DNA of 64,000 bases, taken from the NCBI GenBank assembly GCA_024401925.1, contig JAKSKD010000006.1:1-64000 (forward strand). The letters run 5' to 3'. Shown here piece by piece: positions 26,819 through 34,913 of the stretch; the stretch's first letter is position 1, and each line of letters starts with the position of its first letter. The notes under the pieces are model-generated. The model did not search any database and was not told where the DNA came from. It saw nothing but the letters and a program-made list of their open reading frames with translations. This DNA comes from Bacteroidales bacterium (GTDB taxonomy: Bacteria; Bacteroidota; Bacteroidia; Bacteroidales; UBA932). A program made the translations under genes and the position numbers.

Positions 26819-27892
26819 TTATTTCTCCATTGTTTTTACGAATTTGTCAAAATAGTCCGTTTCGCGCGGGCCCGGACCTCCTTCCGGGTAGAATTGTACA
26901 GCATAGACTTTGTCTTCCCTACATTCAATTCCTTCAACTGTGCTGTCTGCGACATCGGTGTATGTTATTTCAAGAGCAGTTTTCTTCAGACTGTCCGCAT
27001 TGAGCGCGAAGTTGTGATTCTGCTCAGTGGTCACGATCTTTCCGGTTTCGATGTTTCTGGTGGCACGTCCGCCGTGGTGGCCGCAGCCGAGCCTTTCAAC
27101 TGATGCTCCGTATGCAAGTCCGATTATGCATTGACCGAGGCTGATTCCGAAAACAGGGAGCTTTCCTTTGAGTTTCTTCACAAGTTCGACAATCTGTGGA
27201 AGGTCCTCCGGACTGCCAGGACCGCTTGAAATGAGGATTCCGTCAGGGTTGAAGGCAAGAACCTCTTCGGCGGTAGAATTGAACGGTACGACTGTCACGT
27301 TACATCCCCTGTCGTTCAGTTCGTCCACTATGCTGTGCTTCATTCCGCAATCTATCACCACCACGTCAAATTTGTGGTTGGGAGTTCTGGAAAACCATCT
27401 GTGCGTGCAACTGACTTCGCCCACGAAGTCTTTTTTACCTTCCGATGCCTTAATCATAGCCAGAGCTTCTTCCACAGGTGTGCTTGCATATGTTATTGCA
27501 GCCCTCATTCCACCATTTTTGCGGATGATTCTTGTCAGCATTCTGGTGTCAACCCCCGATATGCCGCAGATCTTCCTCTCAATCATTTCTTCCGAAATCG
27601 TCTTTGTGTAGCGGAAGTTCGATGGTGTGTCGCAGCATTCGCGGACCACAAGTCCTGCCAGTCCCGATACTCTTGCTTCATTATCCTCAGCGGTAATGCC
27701 ATATTGCCCCATAAGCGGATAGGTCATCAGAACTATCTGCCCTGCGTATGCCGGATCGGAGATGATTTCCTGATAGCCGACCATGGATGTGTTGAAGACA
27801 ATCTCGCCTGCAACTGGCTTGTCCGCACCGCATCCTGTGCCGAAGAACTCCTGTCCGTTCTCAAGGACCAATTTCATTTCAAGTTCCTTCAT
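26819..27892 (-). CDS. carA: Carbamoyl-phosphate synthase small subunit, glutaminase residues lost
   Basis: CarA normally hydrolyses glutamine and feeds ammonia through a tunnel to CarB. The N-terminal CarA domain (VAGEIVFNTSMVGYQEI, GISGVDTR) and class I amidotransferase fold (SSGPGSPED) are clear and the 357-residue length is normal. The catalytic triad is broken. The nucleophile Cys of GICLGHQ is Ser251 in GISLGQC (AGC codon at 27140-27142), and the catalytic His of F(H)PE is Tyr335 in QFYPE (TAC at 26888-26890). Only the Glu (337) remains. Animal CPS I also has Ser at this Cys and uses ammonia. The frame is intact and both neighbours are coupled (ATGA with pyrC), so the gene is expressed as part of the operon. 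The protein may be needed structurally for CarB. Confidence 0.93.
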   Translation of the reverse strand: MKELEMKLVLENGQEFFGTGCGADKPVAGEIVFNTSMVGYQEIISDPAYAGQIVLMTYPLMGQYGITAEDNEARVSGLAGLVVRECCDTPSNFRYTKTISEEMIERKICGISGVDTRMLTRIIRKNGGMRAAITYASTPVEEALAMIKASEGKKDFVGEVSCTHRWFSRTPNHKFDVVVIDCGMKHSIVDELNDRGCNVTVVPFNSTAEEVLAFNPDGILISSGPGSPEDLPQIVELVKKLKGKLPVFGISLGQCIIGLAYGASVERLGCGHHGGRATRNIETGKIVTTEQNHNFALNADSLKKTALEITYTDVADSTVEGIECREDKVYAVQFYPEGGPGPRETDYFDKFVKTMEK

Positions 27893-29058
27893 TTTTCAAA
27901 TATAGTTTTTCCTTTATATACTGTCCTGGTGCAGCGCCCGTACACTTCCCAACCTTCGAAAGGGGTGCTGTGCCCCTTTGACAGGAAGTTGTTGCTGTCT
28001 ATCCTGTACGGCTCGGAAATATCGAATACCGTATAGTCTTCCGGTGCATCCCCGAGTCTGAAACGCTTCCTCGGAGCCGTGCTCATCAGTTCGATGAGGC
28101 GCTCCAACGTTATGATTCCCTTCCGTACGAGATTGGTATAGAGAAGAGAGAATGAGGTCTCGAGCCCCACGATACCCATCGCGCTACCTTCCAGACCGCG
28201 TGATTTCTCTTCTGCCGAATGTGGGGCGTGGTCCGTTGCTATCATATCGATTGTCCCGTCCTGTAGGCCTTCGATCAGCGCCTGTCTGTCTTCTGCGCTT
28301 CTGAGAGGCGGATTCATTTTGAAACGTCCGTCCTCCTTCAGGTCATCCTCGCATAACAGCAGATAATGAGGACCGGTCTCGCAGGTGACGTTAATTCCGC
28401 GCATCTTCGCTTCGCGGATAAGCCGGACACTCTCCTTGGTGGAGATGTGGCATACGTGGTATGCGCAGCCTGTCTTTTCTGCAAGTTCGAGGTCCCTTTC
28501 TATCTGTCCCCATTCGCTTTCCGAACAGATGCCCCGGTGACCGTGTTCGCGGGCATATCTGCCGTCGTGGATATAGCCTCCACGGAGAAGTGTGTTGTCC
28601 TCGCAGTGTGCTGCAAGTATGCAATTGTTCTCCGCCATAACGCTCATTGCCCTGAGCATCATTTCCTCGCTCTGTACGCCGCTCCCGTCATCCGAGAAGG
28701 CGACGACCTTGTCTTTCAATGAAGCGACATCCACGAGTTCCAGTCCCTTCCTGCCTATTGTGATGGCTGCATAAGGACGGACATCGATGCAGGCATCACG
28801 CCTTATTACCTCAAGTTCCTTTTCCAGATTTTCAATGCTGTCAGGGACAGGATCGAGGTTGGGCATAGGACAGATGCAGGTGTATCCTCCTGCTGCAGCA
28901 GCCCTGCTCCCGGTAAGGATTGTCTCCTTGTAGGAAAAGCCTGGCTCCCTGAGATGGACGTGCACATCTACAAAAGCGGGACAAACAATAGTGTTTGTCC
29001 CGCCTGTATTTTTAGCTTCGAATATCCTGTTTGCCCCGTATGAATGTTGTGTCTTCAT
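27889..29058 (-). CDS. pyrC: Dihydroorotase
   Basis: Cyclises carbamoyl aspartate to dihydroorotate. The 389-residue amidohydrolase has the metal-binding DVHVHLREPG, the AAAGGYT stretch, AAHCEDN, HVCHIST and the ATDHAPH metal aspartate, as in type I dihydroorotases. It is the first gene of the pyr operon. Its -7 box ends 7 nt before the ATG, so the mRNA is probably leaderless or nearly so. Confidence 0.96.
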   Translation of the reverse strand: MKTQHSYGANRIFEAKNTGGTNTIVCPAFVDVHVHLREPGFSYKETILTGSRAAAAGGYTCICPMPNLDPVPDSIENLEKELEVIRRDACIDVRPYAAITIGRKGLELVDVASLKDKVVAFSDDGSGVQSEEMMLRAMSVMAENNCILAAHCEDNTLLRGGYIHDGRYAREHGHRGICSESEWGQIERDLELAEKTGCAYHVCHISTKESVRLIREAKMRGINVTCETGPHYLLLCEDDLKEDGRFKMNPPLRSAEDRQALIEGLQDGTIDMIATDHAPHSAEEKSRGLEGSAMGIVGLETSFSLLYTNLVRKGIITLERLIELMSTAPRKRFRLGDAPEDYTVFDISEPYRIDSNNFLSKGHSTPFEGWEVYGRCTRTVYKGKTIFEK

Positions 29059-29065
29059 CGGGCTA

Positions 29066-29096
29066 CAAAGATACTACTTCCACAAGAAATTGCAAA
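29066..29096 (-). promoter_or_regulatory. Promoter of the pyr operon
   Basis: On the minus strand TTTG (-33, 29093-29096) and TATCTTTG (-7, 29066-29073) are separated by 19 nt, the canonical Bacteroidota layout. The -7 box ends 7 nt before the pyrC ATG. Confidence 0.8.
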
Positions 29097-29097
29097 C

Positions 29098-29114
29098 TAA
29101 ATATGTAATATTTA
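29098..29114. promoter_or_regulatory. 17-bp palindrome between pyr and pur promoters
   Basis: TAAATATGTAATATTTA has perfect 7-bp arms around GTA. It lies 1 bp upstream of the pyrC -33 element and about 60 bp upstream of the purC -7 box, a good place for an operator serving one or both operons. It is AT-rich, so chance is possible. Confidence 0.4.
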
Positions 29115-29176
29115 CTGCTTTTATTATAAACAGCAGCCTGTTGAAAACTTCTTTTCATTTACTGGTTTATTAGTGG

Positions 29177-29184
29177 TAAATTTG
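29177..29184 (+). promoter_or_regulatory. -7 box for the pur operon
   Basis: TAAATTTG matches TAnnTTTG and lies 31 nt upstream of the purC ATG. No clear TTTG -33 is found at the expected distance. Confidence 0.5.
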
Positions 29185-29215
29185 CGCTTCCGTTTGGCAT
29201 CAAACATCAATATAT

Positions 29216-29899
29216 ATGGAATTACTTTACACAGGAAAGACCAAAGACGTTTTCTCACTTGAAAACGGAAATTACCTTCTCAAATTCAAGGATGACTGCA
29301 CCGGCAAAGATGGTGTTTTCGATCCCGGTGAAAACTCAGTCGGACTTACAATCGAGGGCGTCGGTGACGTCAATCTCCGTATGTCCATTTATTTCTTCGA
29401 GAAAATCAATGCAGCAGGCATCAGGACGCATTATGTCAGTGCTGACCTGAAGAACACCACAATGGAGGTTCTTCCTGCAAAGGTTTTCGGACATGGACTT
29501 GAAGTAATCTGCCGCCATAAGGCTGTCGGAAGCTTCTATCGCCGTTATGGAGAGTATATTGAGGAGGGCGCCGATCTTCCTGCGTATGTGGAGACCACAT
29601 TCAAGAATGATGAAAAAGGCGATCCGCTTGTAACTAAGGATGCGCTTGTGGATCTCGGAGTAATGAGCGCAGAACAGTATGATGCAATCAAGGCGCAGAC
29701 ACAGCGCATCACTCAGATTGTGGCAGACGACCTCAAGGCCAAGGGCCTCGTGCTCTACGACATCAAGTTTGAGTTCGGATATGACCCGCAGGGCAACGTG
29801 ATGCTCATCGATGAGATTGCTTCAGGCAATATGCGTGTCTATAAAGACGGGGAATACATTGATCCGATGACTCTTTCCAAACTTTTCTTTGCGGAGTAA
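29216..29899 (+). CDS. purC: SAICAR synthase, first copy
   Basis: Ligates aspartate to CAIR with ATP to make SAICAR. The 227-residue protein belongs to the PurC branch beginning [13 protein letters not shown], with [43 protein letters not shown] and [12 protein letters not shown]. It heads the purine operon. A second, clearly different PurC is encoded 4.3 kb downstream in the same operon. Both look complete, so they may differ in regulation or partner. Confidence 0.93.
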   Translation: MELLYTGKTKDVFSLENGNYLLKFKDDCTGKDGVFDPGENSVGLTIEGVGDVNLRMSIYFFEKINAAGIRTHYVSADLKNTTMEVLPAKVFGHGLEVICRHKAVGSFYRRYGEYIEEGADLPAYVETTFKNDEKGDPLVTKDALVDLGVMSAEQYDAIKAQTQRITQIVADDLKAKGLVLYDIKFEFGYDPQGNVMLIDEIASGNMRVYKDGEYIDPMTLSKLFFAE

Positions 29900-29902
29900 G
29901 TT

Positions 29903-30370
29903 ATGAAAGTGTCAGTTATTATGGGGTCGACAAGTGACTTGGAAGTCATGTCGGCCGCTTTCGCCATTTTGGAACAGTTCGGCGTTCCGTATGAGAAGAA
30001 AGTCATTAGCGCTCATCGCGCTCCATATCTTCTTGCAGATTACGCATCATCAGCCAGGAACCGCGGTATCGATGTGATTATTGCCGGTGCCGGTGGCGCT
30101 GCGCATCTTCCCGGTGTTACGGCTGCCTACACAACAATTCCGGTAATCGGGGTTCCGATCAGCGGAAAGGCTTTCGGCGGTATGGATTCACTCTTGTCAA
30201 TGGTACAGATGCCGTCCGGTATTCCGGTGGCAACCGTGGCGGTGAACGGCGCCAAGAACGCTGCATTGCTTGCAGTATCCATACTTTCACTTTCTTATGG
30301 AGAACTTGTGGAGGCTCTTGACGAGTTCCGTCGCAAGCAGACGGAAGCCATAGAAAAAACGGAAATCTAA
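29903..30370 (+). CDS. purE: N5-CAIR mutase / AIR carboxylase PurE
   Basis: A 155-residue PurE that makes CAIR. Motifs are MGSTSDLEVM, VISAHRAP, AGAGGAAHLPGV and GVPISGKAFGGMDSLLSMVQMPSGIPV. The sequence fits the bacterial class I type. No purK is found in the window; that partner could be elsewhere, or the enzyme could use carbon dioxide directly. It starts 3 nt after the purC stop. Confidence 0.95.
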   Translation: MKVSVIMGSTSDLEVMSAAFAILEQFGVPYEKKVISAHRAPYLLADYASSARNRGIDVIIAGAGGAAHLPGVTAAYTTIPVIGVPISGKAFGGMDSLLSMVQMPSGIPVATVAVNGAKNAALLAVSILSLSYGELVEALDEFRRKQTEAIEKTEI

Positions 30371-30381
30371 AGAATATTCTG

Positions 30382-33300
30382 ATGAAAGAAACTACCCGAA
30401 TTTTTGTCGAGAAGAATGAAGGATTCAGGGTGGAGGCGGAAAGTCTGCGTTGTGAACTCAACGAGAATCTTTCCCTTCACATCCGTGGGCTCAGGCTCAT
30501 CAATGTATATGACCTGGCCGGCTTTTCTGCAGGATTGCTTGAGAAATGCCGTTATTCCGTGTTCGGTGAGACTGTCACTGATGAAGTTACGGACTCGTTC
30601 CCTCTTGAAGGAAAAAAATATCTTGCCGTTGAGTTCATACCGGGACAATTCGACCAGCGCGCTTCTTCGGCGGTGGATTGTGTCCACCTTATAGAACCAT
30701 CTGCTGATGTGCAGATACGCAGTTCCAGACTCCTTGTTTTTGATGATGATATGTCGGATGCCGACCTTGCGGCCGTCCGGCATTATTATATTAATGCTGT
30801 AGAGTCCAGGGAAAAGGACCTGTCAAAACTTGCTCTTTCCGACAAGGCTGAAGTGAAGCCTCTGGCTTCTCTGGACGGTTTCATTGATATGCCTTCAGAC
30901 CGTTACCGCGCATTCTGCGAGGAATGGGGTCTGGCAATGAATGCAGATGATCTCAATGAGGTTGTAGAATATTTCAGGAAGGAAAGACGCAATCCGACGG
31001 AAACAGAATTAAGGATACTTGACACCTATTGGAGCGATCATTGCCGTCATACCACTTTCACGACCGAGCTTACCGGAATAAAGGTTGATAATTCCTTCAT
31101 CAAAGAGGAAATCGAGTCGGAGCTCGGCGCTTTCCACGATATGCGCCATGAACTTGGCAGGGAAGGGAAGAGTCTCTGTCTTATGGAACTGGCAACCATT
31201 GGCGCTAGATACCTGCGGAAGAAAGGCCTGCTTGACGACATGGAGCAGAGCGAGGAGAATAATGCCTGCAGCATATTCATAGATGTGGATGTGGACGGGC
31301 AACAGGAAAAATGGCTGCTCCAGTTTAAGAATGAGACACATAATCATCCGACTGAAATCGAACCTTTCGGCGGTGCTGCGACTTGTCTTGGCGGAGCCAT
31401 TAGAGATCCGCTTTCCGGAAGGTCATATGTCTATCAGGCAATGCGCGTGACCGGAGCTGGAAATATCTGCAAACCTGTTTCAGAGACGATTTCCGGTAAA
31501 CTTCCGCAGAAAGTCATCACCCGCAAAGCTGCCGGCGGTTATTCTAGCTACGGCAATCAGATAGGGCTTGCAACCACCCATGTTCGTGAAATCTATCATC
31601 CAGGTTATGTGGCCAAGAGGCTGGAGATAGGTGCTGTTGTCGGTGCGGTTAAGGCAGAAAATGTCAGGAGGGAAAGCCCGGCTCCGGGAGATGTCATCCT
31701 TCTTCTTGGTGGCCGTACGGGACGTGACGGCATTGGTGGAGCGACAGGATCGTCCAAGGAGCATACTGAGAGTTCCATAGAGACCTGCGGAAGCGAAGTG
31801 CAGAAAGGAAATGCCCCGGAAGAGCGTAAGCTCCAGAGACTGTTCCGCCGTCCTGAGGTTACGAAACTTATAAAGAAGTCCAATGATTTCGGTGCCGGAG
31901 GAGTCAGTGTCGCCATCGGCGAGCTGGCAGACGGACTGGACATATATCTTAATAGGGTCCCGACAAAATATAGTGGTCTGAATGTCACGGAACTTGCAAT
32001 CAGTGAATCCCAGGAAAGAATGGCCGTTGTAGTCGAGGCTAAGGACAGGACGAAGTTTGAAGACTTCTGCCGCAGTGAGAATGTCGAGGTGACTTATGTT
32101 GCTGACGTCACTGACAGCGGAAGGATGAAGATGTTCAACAGGGGAGAACTTGTCGCTGACCTTTCACGCGAGTTCATAGACAGCGCAGGTGCGAAACATT
32201 TTGCGGAGGCCGTTGTGGGCAAGGTTGAGGATATTGATCCTTTCGCTCAACAGCCAGATGGAAATACGATATCCGACAAGATGTGCGCGACCCTTTCTTC
32301 TCCTAATGTGGCATCTCAGAAAGGCCTTGTGGAGATGTTTGATTCCACCATCGGTCGCTCCACTGTCCTTATGCCGTACGGTGGTGTGCTGCAGTCCAGT
32401 GAGACCCAGGTCTCTGTCCAGAAGCTTCCTGCTGACGGCTACACCGAAACCGCCAGTATGATGGCATTCGGATACAATCCTTATCTAGCATCGTGGAGTC
32501 CGTATCACGGAGCCGCCTATTCCGTTGTAGAGGCCTGCGCAAAGGTTGTCGCTGCCGGTGGCGACTGGTCACGGATGCGTTTCTCTTACCAGGAGTATTT
32601 CGAACGCATGACCCACGACCCGCACAGCTGGGGCAAACCTCTCAGTGCACTTCTCGGTGCATTGAAGATGCAGACTGCTTTCGGACTTCCTTCAATCGGA
32701 GGAAAGGATTCTATGAGCGGTACTTTTGAGGATATCAGCGTTCCTCCTACTCTTGTCGCCTTCGGAATCACTCCTGTGAAGGTTTCCGACGTCATCTCCA
32801 CGGAATTCAAGTGGGCCGGCAACAAGATATACCTTATAAAACATACACCTCTTTCGAACCGTATGCCTGATACTGAGCAGCTGAAGCGCAACTGGAATTT
32901 TGTCCATTCTCAGATTATTTCCGGCAACATAGTCTCAGCCTGGGCTGTCGGCTTCGGCGGAGTTGCCGAAGGACTTGCGAAGATGTGCTTCGGAAATCAG
33001 TTCGGAGTCAGTGTCAAGCTCGGCGAGGCTGATCTTTTCGGACTTTCCTACGGCTCCATTATCGTCGAGGCTGACGGGGCTCTCGATTATGAAAATGCGG
33101 TGCTTCTCGGAGAAGTAACAGACAATGAGGACGGAAAACTGCACATCAACGGCGCATCAGTGTCGCTGGACCGCCTTGAGGAGGCCTGGTCGGGACGCTA
33201 CAACGCAGTCTATCCGCAGACTGCCAAAGCGCATTTCAGCGGCTCTCCGTCTAAATTTTCCGGAACTCTCTCCAGTAAAACCATGGCCGCCCGTGGCCTT

Positions 33301-34191
33301 GTGAACGGGAGGGGTCCGGCCGTCAGGCTGGGAGGGATGGAGCGAAGCGGAAGTTTTGTCGGAGAGAGTGCAGGGAAATATGACGGGAAGCCGCTGGTAT
33401 TCCTGCCGGTATTCCCGGGAACGAACTGCGACTACGACACCGCAAAAGCCTTCAGGAAGGCCGGAGCCGTGACCCGTTTCGGAGTCTTCTGCAACCTTAC
33501 CGCGGACGATGTCCACAGGTCGATAGCAGAGATGAAGAAGAACATATCCGAATGTCAGATACTTGCGCTCTCGGGAGGATTCTCTTCCGGAGACGAACCT
33601 GACGGAAGTGGTAAGTTTATAGCGAATGTTTTGAATAACAGCGAGATAGCTGAAGAGATACATAAACTCCTTGACCGTGGCGGCCTCATCCTTGGCATCT
33701 GCAACGGATTCCAGGCGCTCGTCAAGAGCGGACTGCTTCCTTACGGACGTCTCGGTATGGTGACAAAGGAATCTCCAACACTTTTCAGAAACGACATCAA
33801 CCGCCACATCTCTCATATGGTGACTACACGTGTTGCCACTACGGCATCGCCTTGGCTTGCCGGGCTTAATGTCGGCGATCTTCACACCATTGCTGTGAGT
33901 CACGGGGAAGGTAAGTTCGTAGTTGACGAAAAACTGGCAAAACAGCTCTTCGAGAACGGTCAGGTTGCATTCCAGTACGTGGATCCTATTACGGAGAATC
34001 CTACGATGGAGTCCCCGTATAATCCAAACGGTTCATATTACGCAATAGAAGGTATCATAAGCCCTGACGGACAGATACTCGGAAAGATGGGCCATACGGA
34101 GCGCTTCGAACCGGGACTCTTCAAGAATATTCCTGAAGACCTTGATCAGCCTCTCTTTGAAAATGCAGTCAAATATTTTACAGGTAAGTAG
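30382..34191 (+). CDS. purL: FGAM synthase, large single-chain PurL
   Basis: Converts FGAR, glutamine and ATP to FGAM. The 1269-residue chain has the full large-PurL layout: an N-terminal domain, tandem AIRS-like synthase halves (SDHCRHTTF near residue 215, FKNETHNHPTEIEPFGGAATC near 315) and a C-terminal class I glutaminase domain from about residue 1005. The glutaminase triad is intact: C1107 in GICNGFQ, with His and Glu in GKMGHTERF. This contrasts with CarA and PurF nearby, whose glutaminase residues are lost. It starts 11 nt after purE. Confidence 0.97.
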   Translation: MKETTRIFVEKNEGFRVEAESLRCELNENLSLHIRGLRLINVYDLAGFSAGLLEKCRYSVFGETVTDEVTDSFPLEGKKYLAVEFIPGQFDQRASSAVDCVHLIEPSADVQIRSSRLLVFDDDMSDADLAAVRHYYINAVESREKDLSKLALSDKAEVKPLASLDGFIDMPSDRYRAFCEEWGLAMNADDLNEVVEYFRKERRNPTETELRILDTYWSDHCRHTTFTTELTGIKVDNSFIKEEIESELGAFHDMRHELGREGKSLCLMELATIGARYLRKKGLLDDMEQSEENNACSIFIDVDVDGQQEKWLLQFKNETHNHPTEIEPFGGAATCLGGAIRDPLSGRSYVYQAMRVTGAGNICKPVSETISGKLPQKVITRKAAGGYSSYGNQIGLATTHVREIYHPGYVAKRLEIGAVVGAVKAENVRRESPAPGDVILLLGGRTGRDGIGGATGSSKEHTESSIETCGSEVQKGNAPEERKLQRLFRRPEVTKLIKKSNDFGAGGVSVAIGELADGLDIYLNRVPTKYSGLNVTELAISESQERMAVVVEAKDRTKFEDFCRSENVEVTYVADVTDSGRMKMFNRGELVADLSREFIDSAGAKHFAEAVVGKVEDIDPFAQQPDGNTISDKMCATLSSPNVASQKGLVEMFDSTIGRSTVLMPYGGVLQSSETQVSVQKLPADGYTETASMMAFGYNPYLASWSPYHGAAYSVVEACAKVVAAGGDWSRMRFSYQEYFERMTHDPHSWGKPLSALLGALKMQTAFGLPSIGGKDSMSGTFEDISVPPTLVAFGITPVKVSDVISTEFKWAGNKIYLIKHTPLSNRMPDTEQLKRNWNFVHSQIISGNIVSAWAVGFGGVAEGLAKMCFGNQFGVSVKLGEADLFGLSYGSIIVEADGALDYENAVLLGEVTDNEDGKLHINGASVSLDRLEEAWSGRYNAVYPQTAKAHFSGSPSKFSGTLSSKTMAARGLVNGRGPAVRLGGMERSGSFVGESAGKYDGKPLVFLPVFPGTNCDYDTAKAFRKAGAVTRFGVFCNLTADDVHRSIAEMKKNISECQILALSGGFSSGDEPDGSGKFIANVLNNSEIAEEIHKLLDRGGLILGICNGFQALVKSGLLPYGRLGMVTKESPTLFRNDINRHISHMVTTRVATTASPWLAGLNVGDLHTIAVSHGEGKFVVDEKLAKQLFENGQVAFQYVDPITENPTMESPYNPNGSYYAIEGIISPDGQILGKMGHTERFEPGLFKNIPEDLDQPLFENAVKYFTGK

Positions 34192-34193
34192 TT

Positions 34194-34913
34194 ATGGCAG
34201 AGAACGAACTGATATACGACGGAAAGGAAAAGAAGGTATACTCCACATCAGATCCCGATGTGGTCCGTATATATTACAATGATATCGCCACTGCATATGG
34301 AGGCATCAAGCAGGCTGCGCTGAAGGATAAGGGCATCTGCAACAACCGAATTTCGTCAATTGTATTTCGAACCCTTACCGAACATGGCATCAGCAATCAT
34401 TTCATCCGCAGGATAAGCGACCGTGAACAGCTATGCAGGAGGATAGAGATTATCCCCCTGCAGATAATTGTCCGCAACCGTCTTGCCGGGACTACCGCAA
34501 GGATGCTAGGAGTTGAGAATGGAACACGAATTTCAAATGTTGTCTTCGAACTTCGATACAACTGCGACGAACTTATGGACCCTATGATCAACGAGCATCA
34601 TGCTGTAGCCCTAGGACTGCTGACCTATGAGGAGTTGAAGTCCGTTATGGATGTCGCAGCAAAGACAAATGAAGTGCTGAAGGAACTGTTCCATTCAGCT
34701 TCGATAGAGCTTGTGGACTTCAAAATGGAGGTCGGAAGGGCATCTGACGGCTGCCTGATTGTGTCTGATGAGATAAGTCCGGACAACTGCCGGCTCTGGG
34801 ACGAGAAGACCGGAGAAGTGCTGGACAAGGACAGGTTCCGTCACGATATGAGTGACGTATGTGCTTCATACCGAGAGGTGATGGAAAGATTGATAAAAGT
34901 ATCTGAACAATGA
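34194..34913 (+). CDS. purC: SAICAR synthase, second paralogue
   Basis: A 239-residue PurC of the E. coli/B. subtilis type: ELIYDGKEKKVYST, the ATP-binding NDIATAYGGIK, GISNHFIRRIS, PLQIIVRNRLAGT, LVDFKMEVG and DEISPDNCRLWD are recognisable. It is only distantly like the PurC at 29.2 kb, so the pair does not look like a recent duplication. It starts 2 nt after purL and overlaps purF by 4 nt (ATGA). Both copies keep their catalytic motifs as far as I can see. Confidence 0.92.
   Translation: MAENELIYDGKEKKVYSTSDPDVVRIYYNDIATAYGGIKQAALKDKGICNNRISSIVFRTLTEHGISNHFIRRISDREQLCRRIEIIPLQIIVRNRLAGTTARMLGVENGTRISNVVFELRYNCDELMDPMINEHHAVALGLLTYEELKSVMDVAAKTNEVLKELFHSASIELVDFKMEVGRASDGCLIVSDEISPDNCRLWDEKTGEVLDKDRFRHDMSDVCASYREVMERLIKVSEQ

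Noticed and set aside
26819..27892. CarA as a sequencing error or pseudogene
   Set aside because: The reading frame, length and overlaps are intact and two separate catalytic residues have changed, which is not the pattern of a single error or of decay.
33157..33903. Minus-strand 248-codon reading frame antisense to purL
   Set aside because: Complement of the PurL glutaminase domain; no start context or family.
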